This document shows, piece by piece, positions 22,375 to 32,149 of a stretch of DNA of 64,000 bases. A model generated the notes under the pieces. The model saw nothing but the letters and a program-made list of their open reading frames with translations, was not told the DNA's origin and ran no database searches. The DNA is from Sphagnum magellanicum (lineage: Eukaryota > Streptophyta > Sphagnopsida > Sphagnales > Sphagnaceae). The stretch is taken from positions 7,068,001 through 7,132,000 of the forward strand of contig CM038919.1 in NCBI GenBank assembly GCA_021904315.1, in the 5' to 3' direction. The position numbers and the translations under genes were made by a program. Numbering within the stretch: the first letter of the stretch is position 1; each line of letters opens with the position of its first letter.

Positions 22375-23213
22375 ATGAAACCATGCTCAGTCTTTAATCA
22401 AGCCCATAAGTTCTTGAATTTTGAAGAAATGTGCCAAAAACCAACTCAAGGGCTTAAAAAATTGGAATAATGCAGCTCAAACCCACACACAAATCCTTCC
22501 CCCCAAAGAAAGAAAGTTCAGAACCTCTTCAAGATAAAAATTTATAAACATATAGATACTATACCATTAGAATTAAAAGGAAAATGTGGAAGGGAAGCTT
22601 GAAATCTCCATATTTTTCAGCATCACTCTCCTTTGGGGCAGAGGGTGAACAATTTTCCAAGATTAAAAATAAACAGGTGCCAAAACTAAGATAATACAGG
22701 ACAGATGGGTAGAAATATTCAGTTATTAAAGAAAAGGGTCTTTAGATGGGTAATGGCTATTGCTTGGAAGACATTAAATGAGCAAAGGGTCCATATTGCA
22801 GGCAATACTTTGGCACTGCGGGCTTCCTCTTTTCCCTTAGTGCCTGTGCGCCCCCTGCAAGATGTGTCTGGAGACCCCCAGACAGATTTTCATGCTGCCC
22901 ATTACAGACTTTGGCTCCTGTAACACATATTTTGGGAATCATCCATCTTTTCTGAGAAAAAAGATGAATCAGCCTGAGGGCCGATAAGGAAAAAGGACCC
23001 TTAGCTTCCACTGTTGCTTGAGAGGAAGGAGTATGCATGATCACCTAACAATGCCGGATACATGTGTTCATGCTGCTTAATCTTGATCACAATGTGATAC
23101 ATATGGCCACCTTGCTAGTTTCCTTGAGACTGGATTTTGATAGTGGCCGCTGGAATTATTCCTGTTGCTAAGACGAGAACAGCCTTAGATTGATACCTAG
23201 TTAGGCCCACTTT
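22375..23213. other. No gene recognised
   Basis: Short unrelated frames only. Nothing identifiable on either strand. Confidence 0.4.
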
Positions 23214-23578
23214 ACACTAGGAATCATTACCAATGTTCAACCCAAATCCAGCATTCCTATTGGTGCAAAAGTTGAAATAAGCCCCAAGGGCTTTACACTA
23301 GGAGTCGAGGCTGAAATAGAAAAAAACTTTTCAATCTGCCCAAAGAACTAATAAATGCTGAACTTTATAGCCTTGTATTGGCCCCAAGGCTGAAAAAAGG
23401 ATACCATCAAATTTGGGACGCCAGTTTGCAATCCCTGGGGTCAAAAAGTTCCAGCATTTTTTAATATCCTGAAGTCAATATTCGAGCATTTATTAGTAAC
23501 TTGAGGCCAATTTGCAACCCAAAAACGCTCAAAGTTGGCCCCAGGTTTTTTTGGCCTACTCCTAGTGTAAAGTGGGCC
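23214..23578. mobile_element. PIF/Harbinger (Tourist-like) MITE
   Basis: 365 bp with terminal inverted repeats GGCCCACTTTACACTAGGA, flanked by TTA on both sides (23211-23213 and 23579-23581), the 3-bp target typical of PIF/Harbinger. An extra copy of the terminal word (CTTTACACTAGGAGTC) lies inside near 23292. No transposase, so it is non-autonomous. Confidence 0.75.
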
Positions 23579-23581
23579 TTA

Positions 23582-24603
23582 ATATATGATCAAACACCAA
23601 TAGTCAGTGATTTGTTTCAACAAAATTTGTTCATCCATGGGCCATAAGTACCATTTGCTTGCGTATTTCCAAGTTCTCTTGATCTGTTTCTGAAGTGTTC
23701 AACTTTGCCAAATTGCTATTTTTCTGTTTGGCTAATTTGATTTCACTGATTTGGCCAGTCCACATTGCCAAATTGTCGAGTTCATGTTCTCGTGTCTGCA
23801 TTCCCAAGTCACCAACTCCGCATTGCCAAGGCAATGTGGCCAAATTACCAAGTCCATTTCACCGTGCAGACTGCCTGAAATGAGATTCAAACTGTCCACA
23901 AACATAAATATTTCTGAGGTGTAATGCCTAAATTTGTTTTTCAGTCTCTTGAAACTTCTGCCCCAAAAACTCACACTGCCCCTTTTTGTTTCTCACTGGT
24001 GGCTTTTGAATGAAAGGTTAGCTCTCTGAAAATTTGTCCATAAAATTGCATGAATGAAACTTCATCCATTTCCCCATTCAAAATCCACAAATGTTATTTT
24101 ACAGATGTTTATCCATGGAATCTGACTTTTAATGCAAAAAATAAAATAAAATACTACACATCAGGCATAAAATATTATTATAAATCATATTTCTTGGATG
24201 AACTTTATTACATCCTTAGATTCTTCAGATGGACTTCCATTCAATTATGTTGAGTTCAAATCCACAACACTCCAAAAAATGGATACAAAACAAACATGAA
24301 ATTTGAATGTTTTTGAATGTTTTTGAAGTTATTTTTGTCTTTCAGAAACTTTCTTGCACATAGGTTGGATACCACCGATGAAGAAAGAAAATAAAAGTGG
24401 AGGGCATTCATTACATGAGTGTCTTGGAGTAGGGTGTTCCTGAATAAGGGCACCTCCAACTCGCACCTTGACAAGCCCTTATTTCTGGAAGACCCCCATG
24501 ACCTAAGACAAGAGGGGCCCTGGGCAGTAATCTAACTCCTGCCAATTCCTCAAGGGAGGCGATGCTGCGGAGTGAGGAAAGTGGCTTGTTTAAGTGTAGG
24601 TAG
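23582..24603. other. No gene recognised
   Basis: Contains several CCAAATTGCCAAGT-like short repeats (23700-23860) and otherwise nothing identifiable. Confidence 0.4.
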
Positions 24604-25137
24604 ATGAATCTTGACAATGGCTGCTCTTATAAACTAGAGGATGTTATTTTCATCATAGGTTGCCACCCTTACTCAAGTACACTGAGAATCGACAGTAAAA
24701 GGGAGCTCCTAGGGGGGAATGAACAACATGTGGTCGTCGACTTATGTTGGTTCAGCTTAGAGAACACTAAACAAGTTGGGCGGGTTGACAAGGATGACAG
24801 CTACAAGGATGATAATTTTGGTGACAAAGACATACATTTAGGGATGGATGGAAAACTTCTCACAAAAAAGGTTGCAAGTCTCTATTTTTTCTATTGTGAA
24901 GAATGCAGTTCCGACTTTTTCCTAGAAAAAAGAGCAAAATTAATTAATTTTTTTTTTAATGTTGTTTGCCTGGCGAAAGAAAGCAATCTTACACGTAGAT
25001 CTAATAGGAAGTGTAAGAACCTAATGGAGATATTATCAGACTTAAATGTATTGATAGTGACTTACAATAAGCTAAAGTCAAATCTGGGTAACATAATGGG
25101 GATGGGACTTGACAATGAAAACACTAAAAAGTATTAG
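24604..25137 (+). CDS. Unrecognised 177-codon open reading frame
   Basis: One open frame from ATG to TAG with a mixed, protein-like composition: a charged stretch near residues 60-80 (VDKDDSYKDDNFGDKD), a Cys pair (FYCEECSSDFF) near residue 100 and a basic region (RRSNRKCKN) near 130-140. A second open stretch at 25202-25456 could be a further exon. I recognise no family, see no signal peptide or membrane span, and see no promoter. It could be a remnant of an element or a chance frame in AT-rich DNA. Confidence 0.25.
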   Translation: MNLDNGCSYKLEDVIFIIGCHPYSSTLRIDSKRELLGGNEQHVVVDLCWFSLENTKQVGRVDKDDSYKDDNFGDKDIHLGMDGKLLTKKVASLYFFYCEECSSDFFLEKRAKLINFFFNVVCLAKESNLTRRSNRKCKNLMEILSDLNVLIVTYNKLKSNLGNIMGMGLDNENTKKY

Positions 25138-27014
25138 CCCATAATTATTCTATAAAGCCCAAGAGAGCCAGGGATCTTATGTGTTTTAATCGGTTAGGCA
25201 AGTGATTATAGCAAAACTAGAAAGAGACAAAGCAAAAAAAATTTATATATTCTTTTCTTTTCTGTTGCACATTAGAGAACGCAGAGGAAAACCAAAAGAC
25301 CAGATTGTACAGGAGACAATGTGTATGATTTTCGATAGATTTTATGAGCTGCTCTTTTCCAATTCCTTACATAGATTTCGTTTGTCACAAGGATACCATA
25401 CGACATTCAAAATGATAAAAAAAACTTGGATGGAAATTATGCTTTTTGAAATTTGACATTAACAAGTGCTGTGGCACAATCAATCGGCAACGCCTAGTTT
25501 TCATTTTTCTAGAAGAAATCCATGATCATATATTGATTTGATATTAGAACTATTCAAGGTAAAGGCTGCCGCAGCCCGCAGGTCTATTTTCTTTTTTTGT
25601 ATTGACTAAGTAGGATTCTCGCCTGAGGCAAAAATCTTACAAAATAGCGTCCACCAAATATCAGTCCCTCCTTACATAAAGATCAAGGGGAACAAGTGAC
25701 TAATTGCCAAATGGTTCTATATTAATGGATGAAATTATGATAAATTATTTATTCAGGAGGAGTACAACAAACCCTCATTTCAAATGGAGAGATATTTAAT
25801 TTCAACTTTCAAAGCTCACCAAATTTGATCCCATACAGGATACTAAGGTCACTATTTGTGTATGAATGACGACCACATGAGCTTTTCGCTTGTCACACCC
25901 ATTGTGGAAAGGATTATTGTAATATAAGGGCAGCTTCAGCACATGTCTGCCCAATAATTAATTAAAATTTCAAGATTCCATTTCGAAAGCAGGAAAAGAA
26001 AAGAAGACTAGTCAGTCACAAAGTAACTTCCAAATTTCAGAAAGTTACTTTTCCATCCTTGCCGGGTAAAAGAACTTTCTAGATTTCACCTTGAGTACGG
26101 CCAGGGTGAACCCAGCACGCACATTGAAATCTTGACATTTTCGAGTGAGGCCTCTTTGTCGTCATATTCAGCCGAAAAAATGTTAGATTTGAACTCACAG
26201 AGCCTGATTTAGTCTAAGCACAGGATATTTGTATTGTTTAGAAGTAATTTAAATGGATTTTGGGATTTTTGCCATGGTACACCAATACCATGGGTGCTGG
26301 TTCACCCAAGGCATCTCCAGTGGTGCTCACGATGTGACCCTGTGAAAAAAAAAAATTCACATCAGAGTTTAGTTATTTACTTTTTTGCAACCCCACCATA
26401 AAACTGAAACTGGGACAGGAAAAAGGTTGGGGCACTACTAATAGCGAACCGCCTGGACTACTCAATCATTATGATGGGCCATTCAGAAACACCGACCAGC
26501 AGTCGGATCGTATTTATGACACTCCTTTTTGCAGGTACGTTTACCAAGCCACCGCATACTGTGCAATTATGCTGAGCTAAAACCATTTTGCCTGAACCAA
26601 ACTGGCATATTTTCACTTTTCGTCATCCAATTTTACTGTGCAGGATCGGGTGCTGAGCCCAGCTGGAGATGGTCTTAAACACACCTCCCAGGGAGAGAAC
26701 TTCACCTTTACAAGGACTGTAAAAAAGGAGAAGGTAGCTTTTTTTTGGCTCGTGGTGGATTTTTTGGGCCTAGCCGTGAGCAATGACCTCAGCTGGGCCC
26801 TCAAATCCAGGATTAGCCTGACAGTAAAGCCTGAAGAGAACTCTTTCCATTTCAACTTGGTACTGAACGCACCTACCCAAGGACAACTTCATATTTCCAA
26901 ATTCAAGGATCTTGAAAAGTGTAAGGTTCATTATTTTAATGCGTCATAGTAGCCGGTGCGGATGTCATGGTAGTACGTCGTCACTCAAGAATTGGACTCA
27001 CTCAAGAATTGGAC
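25138..27014. other. Intergenic DNA upstream of the P450 gene
   Basis: No gene recognised. Open frames on both strands at 26613-26949 have no family match. A direct duplication of TCACTCAAGAATTGGAC lies just before the P450 TATA box (about 26978-27014). Confidence 0.4.
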
Positions 27015-27022
27015 TATAAATA
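27015..27022 (+). promoter_or_regulatory. TATA box of the P450 gene
   Basis: TATAAATA about 100 bases upstream of the first start codon, directly after the duplicated TCACTCAAGAATTGGAC block. Confidence 0.65.
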
Positions 27023-27095
27023 CATGTATCCGGCACAACAATTGTGCATTCAAATTCGACAAGTTCAATTTGCATTGCAGTGTTTGCTTGATTGA

Positions 27096-27185
27096 CCTGT
27101 TGCAACAGAAGTTCAACATGTCTGGGCTCTTATCATCTCTCCTGTTGCAACAGAAATACAACATGCCGGGGCTCTTACCATCTGT
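27096..27185 (+). repeat. 45-bp in-frame tandem duplication around the P450 start codon
   Basis: CCTGTTGCAACAGAA, then CAACATG and GGGCTCTTA, occurs at 27096-27140 and again at 27141-27185 with few differences. Each unit carries its own ATG (27118 and 27163) in the same frame, so either could start the protein. Confidence 0.85.
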
Positions 27186-29267
27186 GCTGTTGATTAGTAC
27201 TACTGCACTCTTGGCTAGTTTTTTTGTGCACTTGTTGTCGAAGTATGTCGTGTTCAAGAAATCTAGTAGCTTGCGGTTGCCTCCAGGGCCACGGCCTTGG
27301 CCTGTAGTGGGGAATTTGTTGCAGTTGAGTCAGGGTGGTGAGAATCTGCATAAAACATTTATGAACTGGGGGAAACAGTATGGGCCTCTCGTCTACCTTC
27401 GTCTTGGTTCTGTGCACACTGTTGTGGCGTCTTCTCCTGCAATGGTCAAGGAATTTCTCAAGACACACGATCAACAATTCTACTACCGCCCCACACAAAC
27501 GATGGTAGGCGAAATTGTATTTTCCAGCGGTGGTATGGCATTTACGGAAGGAGGTCCCAAGTGGCGGTACTTGCGCAAGTTTTGTATGACTGAACTTTTC
27601 AGTGTGAAACGTTTGCAATCATTCGAAGCGATGAGAACAAAGAGATTAGTAGCATGATCAACAATATCTACATGGAGAGCGAGGAAGGGAAAGTGGTGAA
27701 TCTAAACCTTCAACTTACATATCATGTTACCAACATTATCACACAAATGCTGTTTGGGAAAAGGTATTTGTTCAATTCTAACTTATATCTATCAATTCCT
27801 TTTTTCATCTTCTTCTCCTTGTAGGAACTTAGTTAGTGATCAAAACCTAGTGTTCTTCAGAAAGCTTCACATGAATTCATGAGTTCAAATTGTGTGTTGT
27901 TGGCAATTAGGTTCTATGGAGTGGAGGAGTCAAGGGAAAATGACGCGCTTCATTTCAAACAGATCGTTGACGAAGTTCAGAAGTGGTTTATAACTCTAAT
28001 AATTAGTGACTACATTCCTTCTTTGCGATGGGTAGCAAAGCTTCAAGGGATTGAGGCAGCCTTGCACACATTGCGCCAAAAAAAATCTCAATTTATCCAA
28101 AAATTGATAACAGAACACAAAACTGCTACAAAAGATCAAGTTAAAGATTTAGGAAACAAGAATACAACAAATAAACCCAAAGACTTCATGAGTGTGTTGC
28201 TTTCTGCACCTCGAGAGGATGGGACTGGAAACATTGATGATCAGACAATCGAATGTCTTATCATGGTAAGAAGATAGGTCATACTATGAATTTTGTACTT
28301 CTTTTTACATTATGTACAATAACACATGTTTCACTAATTAAAGTTCAATAGTCGCACATGATCACAAAAGCCATGATTTCTTTGTGTCAAACAATCTCTA
28401 ATCATGATCATAGACATGTTGATACAATTCAAGATTTCGAATTGTCAAGATTTGCACATTTGTCGAATCATTGTTAAAAAGTTTTTTGCAACCAATGAAT
28501 TAGTAAATGATGAATTTGAGTTTGTTCACCATTTGTCGCAGGAGTTGCTAGTAGGTGCATCAGAGTCATCGACGTACACAATAGAATGGGGAATAGCAGA
28601 ACTAATACGAAATCCGATGGTCATGAAGTGTGCACAAACGGAGTTAGAAACAGTGATCGGAACGAATCGCATAGTTGAGGAAGCAGATCTTCAAAAGCTC
28701 ACATACTTGCAAGCTGTGGTGAAAGAGATTTTCCGTCTGCACCCTCCTGTCCCTTTATCCCTTCCTCATAGTTCACTCGATGAGGCTTGTGAAGTTGCAG
28801 GATGCTACGATATACCACCACGTACAAAAGTCGTGGTGAATCTTTGGGCAATGGGACGAGATCCTTCAATTTGGGAAAGACCTCTGGAGTTTTATCCTGA
28901 ACGTTTCCTGCAGCAACAACATCCTGAAGCTTTCAACTATGATCCTCAACCTAATTTTTTACAACAAAAACAACATCCTATTGTAGATAAGACCGTGGAT
29001 GCAACTAAAACCGTGGATGTGAAGGAAAACACCTTTGAACATTTGCCATTTGGGAGTGGAAAACGAGCATGTCCAGGACGCGCAATGGGAAATTTGGTGG
29101 TGGAGATTAATTTAGCACGCTTGCTCCACGGCTTCAATTGGGAGCTCCCAAATAAACAAGATCCCAAGACCCTTGACATGACTGAAAAACTTGGCGGGGC
29201 TATGCGCAAAGCCAAACCATTGCATGTCCGGGCATATCCCAAGTTGCCTGCTCACTTATTTAAGTAA
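27118..29267 (+). CDS. Cytochrome P450, CYP71-clan (A-type), with one frameshift in exon 1
   Basis: Three exons: 27118-27763, 27911-28265 and 28542-29267 (GT/AG junctions, phases agree). A hydrophobic anchor is followed by the proline hinge LPPGPRPWPVVGN, C-helix WRYLR, I-helix ELLVGASESSTYT (Ser replaces the usual Thr), KEIFR (ExxR), YPERF and the heme loop FGSGKRACPG with the cysteine near base 29070. It would be an ER-bound mono-oxygenase. The segment between PERF and the heme loop is unusually long and Gln-rich, and with the duplicated start region gives about 575 residues against the usual 500-520. In exon 1 the frame breaks near 27637-27642: one base is missing before EISSMINN, so the gene is broken as read, or there is a sequencing error. 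Its place between an MTPSL gene and an MTPSL pseudogene suggests terpene oxidation. I cannot assign a CYP family. Confidence 0.85.
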
Positions 29268-30819
29268 TTTAAAGCTTACAACATTCATGAACATTAAACC
29301 AATGTCACATGATTGTGGGTTAATTACCAGCTTAAGGTTTCAAATGTTCAAAAACTTAAAACGTCACTAGACTTTGAACCATGGATCAATGTTCAGTGGG
29401 AATTTGAGAAATGAAAGCATGGCCCTTGTTACAAGTAATGATAAAATAGTTTTGACATATTGAAATAGTTAATATGAAGATTTAAATGCTTCATCTTATT
29501 ATTATAATTTTGAAGAATCATATCTTCAGATGTATATGTTTTTGAAAATTGCATCTATTAGTCAATTTCAATTATACTAGTAACCTACTTTTATTATATT
29601 AAAGCTTTTCAAAAGTTGTATTCAACTTTCTATAAACTCAATGGAGGAGCTAATATGGCTTCATATTTTTATCTATAATTTTTTTTAATATGCATTCATG
29701 TGTCTATGTCAAAGGTTATTTTGGTTTTAAACTAGATTTTGGGTGGATATTTGATTTTATTGAAAATTGCAAGTTCTTGGTTTTTAAATATTTCAGAATG
29801 AAGAACAATATAGGAGTGTTGGAATGGGGAATTTGATTTGATTTTTTTTAATCGTTGTTGATTTTGGGTCTTCTAACAAATCAATTTTTTAAAAAACCAC
29901 AAATTCTAGTTTTTTTGGGGTGGGAAATGAAAATAAAAAATTGTCAATCTAGTTTTTGAAAAAAAGAACCAACGTTTTCATGAAAGAATAAGTGGTTTAA
30001 AATATTTCAGAATTTAAAAACCATCCATTTTGGGTTTTGGGTAAAATATCTCAAAGAATCACATCTTCCATTTATTACAAAAAACTCAAAAAACCAAAAA
30101 AAATCCTAAAAGAACTAGTGGTTTTGTTGGTAGATATTTGATTTTTTAAATTTTTTCTGAAAATCATGAACATTATACATCATAATATTAACCCATTATT
30201 TTATTTGTTTGAAACCAATAGTTACAAACCTTAGGAATTGGCTCTAATAACCAATGGGGATTTGGTGCAATTTTTAATTACCACCTAGGATTAGAATAAA
30301 TTCGAGTGTTAGGTGGGTACTTGATTTTGTTAATAATTGTGAATTTTTAAGTTTTTTAATATTTCAAAATCATTTAGAACTATTGGTTCCAGGTTCATGG
30401 GGGGAAAATAATCAAAGAACCATTGGGCCCAATTATTTTTAAAACTTCAAAGAATTAGTGGGTTTGTGGGTAGGTATTTGACTTTCTCAAGTTTATTGAT
30501 AACTTGGTTATGTATCAAGATTTAGAACCAATTATTTAATTTTTTGAGAATTGAAGTTAGTAAACATATATATAAAACCCTACAAAAACAAGTAACCTTG
30601 ATAGGAATGAACTTTAAGAACCACTTGGATAACCAGTGAAAGTTTGGTGCAATTTTTAATACTTGCCCAACATTGGAATACACCAACACTCATGACCCAT
30701 CAATGTTAAATTATGCACAATACAGGATGGATGATGTGTGAACAAGAAGCATTGTATCATTGTATTATTGTCTGATTGCTAACCATGGTTAAATATTGTA
30801 TCAACCACTACACATATCT
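29268..30819. repeat. Degenerate repeat DNA downstream of the P450
   Basis: AT-rich, with loosely repeated phrases such as GTGGGTAGGTATTTGATTTT (about 29745, 30130, 30311, 30466) and TTTGGTGCAATTTTTAATA (30260 and about 381 bp later at 30641). It looks like a decayed tandem repeat of roughly 380 bp. No gene. Confidence 0.45.
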
Positions 30820-31090
30820 ATTTACCTAGTTGTCATCAAGTGTCTTTACTACTTACCTACCTAGATGGTAACCTTTTATATTCCCTACCTACATAATTAC
30901 CTAGAGATAGTAATCACTATCTCCCCTACCCACTTAATTACCCATGGTGCTCACCCACTTACATGGGTAGCTAATTAGGTAGTGTGAGATGTAAGTAGGA
31001 GGGTTACAACATAGAAAAACCTTTGTAACTTAGTTGTAAGAGGTGTAAAGTGTTTCCAATGGATGGTGCACCCATTAGAATTTCTCAACA
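30820..31090 (-). repeat. Dispersed repeat, copy 1
   Basis: The reverse complement of this block matches 62800-63000: shared words include CACCATCCATTG, ACAACTAAGTTA, CCCTCCTACTT, CACACTACCTA and CCATGTAAG..GTGGGT. The core is partly palindromic (ACTACCTAATTAGCTACC). Family unknown. Confidence 0.6.
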
Positions 31091-31455
31091 GAGTCCACCA
31101 AAAGTTTTGCATATATATATATGCAAGTATGGTGAATAAGTTTTTAAGAAGCCAAATTATGCAAACTAAAGTTTTTTTTAATGTTACTATTTCCTAGTTT
31201 CAACATCAATATTTACTTACATAAAAATGGGTTACATAGGATTTGTTAATCGATTAATTTAATTGATTTTTTTGGTGATCAGTTTTCTTGTTCCTTTTCA
31301 TGTCATTCCATTATGAATCTAGCATTCTTTGCTAGGTGTCCAAAAAACTTGAATGTTTGAAACCACATTGTAAAAACCAATTGATTGAAGCAAAAAGTGG
31401 GCTTAATGTATTTTTATGCACCATTTCAAAAAAAACTTTGACCTTTTTATCAATA

Positions 31456-31606
31456 CTAGTGTGAACTTGGTGCATAATGCACCCGTCGAGCTTCCCCCCA
31501 CCCGGTCCTTCTTCACCCGTGCCTCCCATTTCGCCCGGTCCTTCCCGCCCTAGCCCCCCCCCCTCGCCCGGTCTTTCCCTGCCCATGCCCCCCCCTGGCC
31601 CATGTT

Positions 31607-31638
<32 letters not shown>

Positions 31639-31754
31639 TGTCAGTTGGGTAATAACTGTCACAAAAAAAAAAAACAAAGGTCTGGGCAATGCCTGAAAAA
31701 TTTCCAAGCACTGCCCGGACAGACAAACAGACATTGTAGCTTTAATATATAAGA
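31456..31754 (-). mobile_element. Non-autonomous Helitron, copy 1
   Basis: 299 bp. On the minus strand it starts TCTTATATATTAAAG (31754) and ends CTAG (31459-31456), inserted between A and T. The palindrome GGTGCATTATGCACC (31469-31483) lies nine bases before the CTAG end, as in Helitron 3' hairpins. Both ends match the element at 49983-50384. The interior is C-rich on the plus strand, with a run of 29 C at 31609-31637, so the long proline-rich open frames here are spurious. Confidence 0.8.
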
Positions 31755-32149
31755 TGATGATTGTCAACAAAAGATTTGACACAAATATGCAAAATGTTAT
31801 TGTCAATCAATTCAAGATTAGATGTCCACATTTGAATACACAAGCCATGGCTTTGAAAACAAAGCTTGTAAGAAACACCCATTGTTAAAATTCTAATTAT
31901 AGGATTTAGATTTTTAATGTCAATATAAAAATATTGCAAATTGAAGCCACAACAAAAAAAACTTTCATGGTTTAAATTTCAAAAATTAATTAAGGCCGTG
32001 GTATGTTAGATCTTGTTTATCTTTTCCAAAGCAAATGCATTAAATGTAAAGAATGGGTCTTATATTGTTGTTAGCATTCAATTTTTATCCCCAAGGAAAT
32101 CATAACATTCACATTGATGGACAAGATCATTCATCTTCTCACTTGGATT
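31755..32149. other. No gene recognised
   Basis: AT-rich flank between the Helitron and the MTPSL pseudogene. Nothing identifiable. Confidence 0.4.

Noticed and set aside
26613-26949. Opposed open frames of 80 and 103 codons before the P450
   Set aside because: Neither resembles a known protein; probably chance, and no splice or promoter signals support them.
31477-31806. Overlapping proline-rich and glycine-rich open frames on both strands
   Set aside because: They come from C/G runs inside a non-autonomous Helitron; no codon structure.
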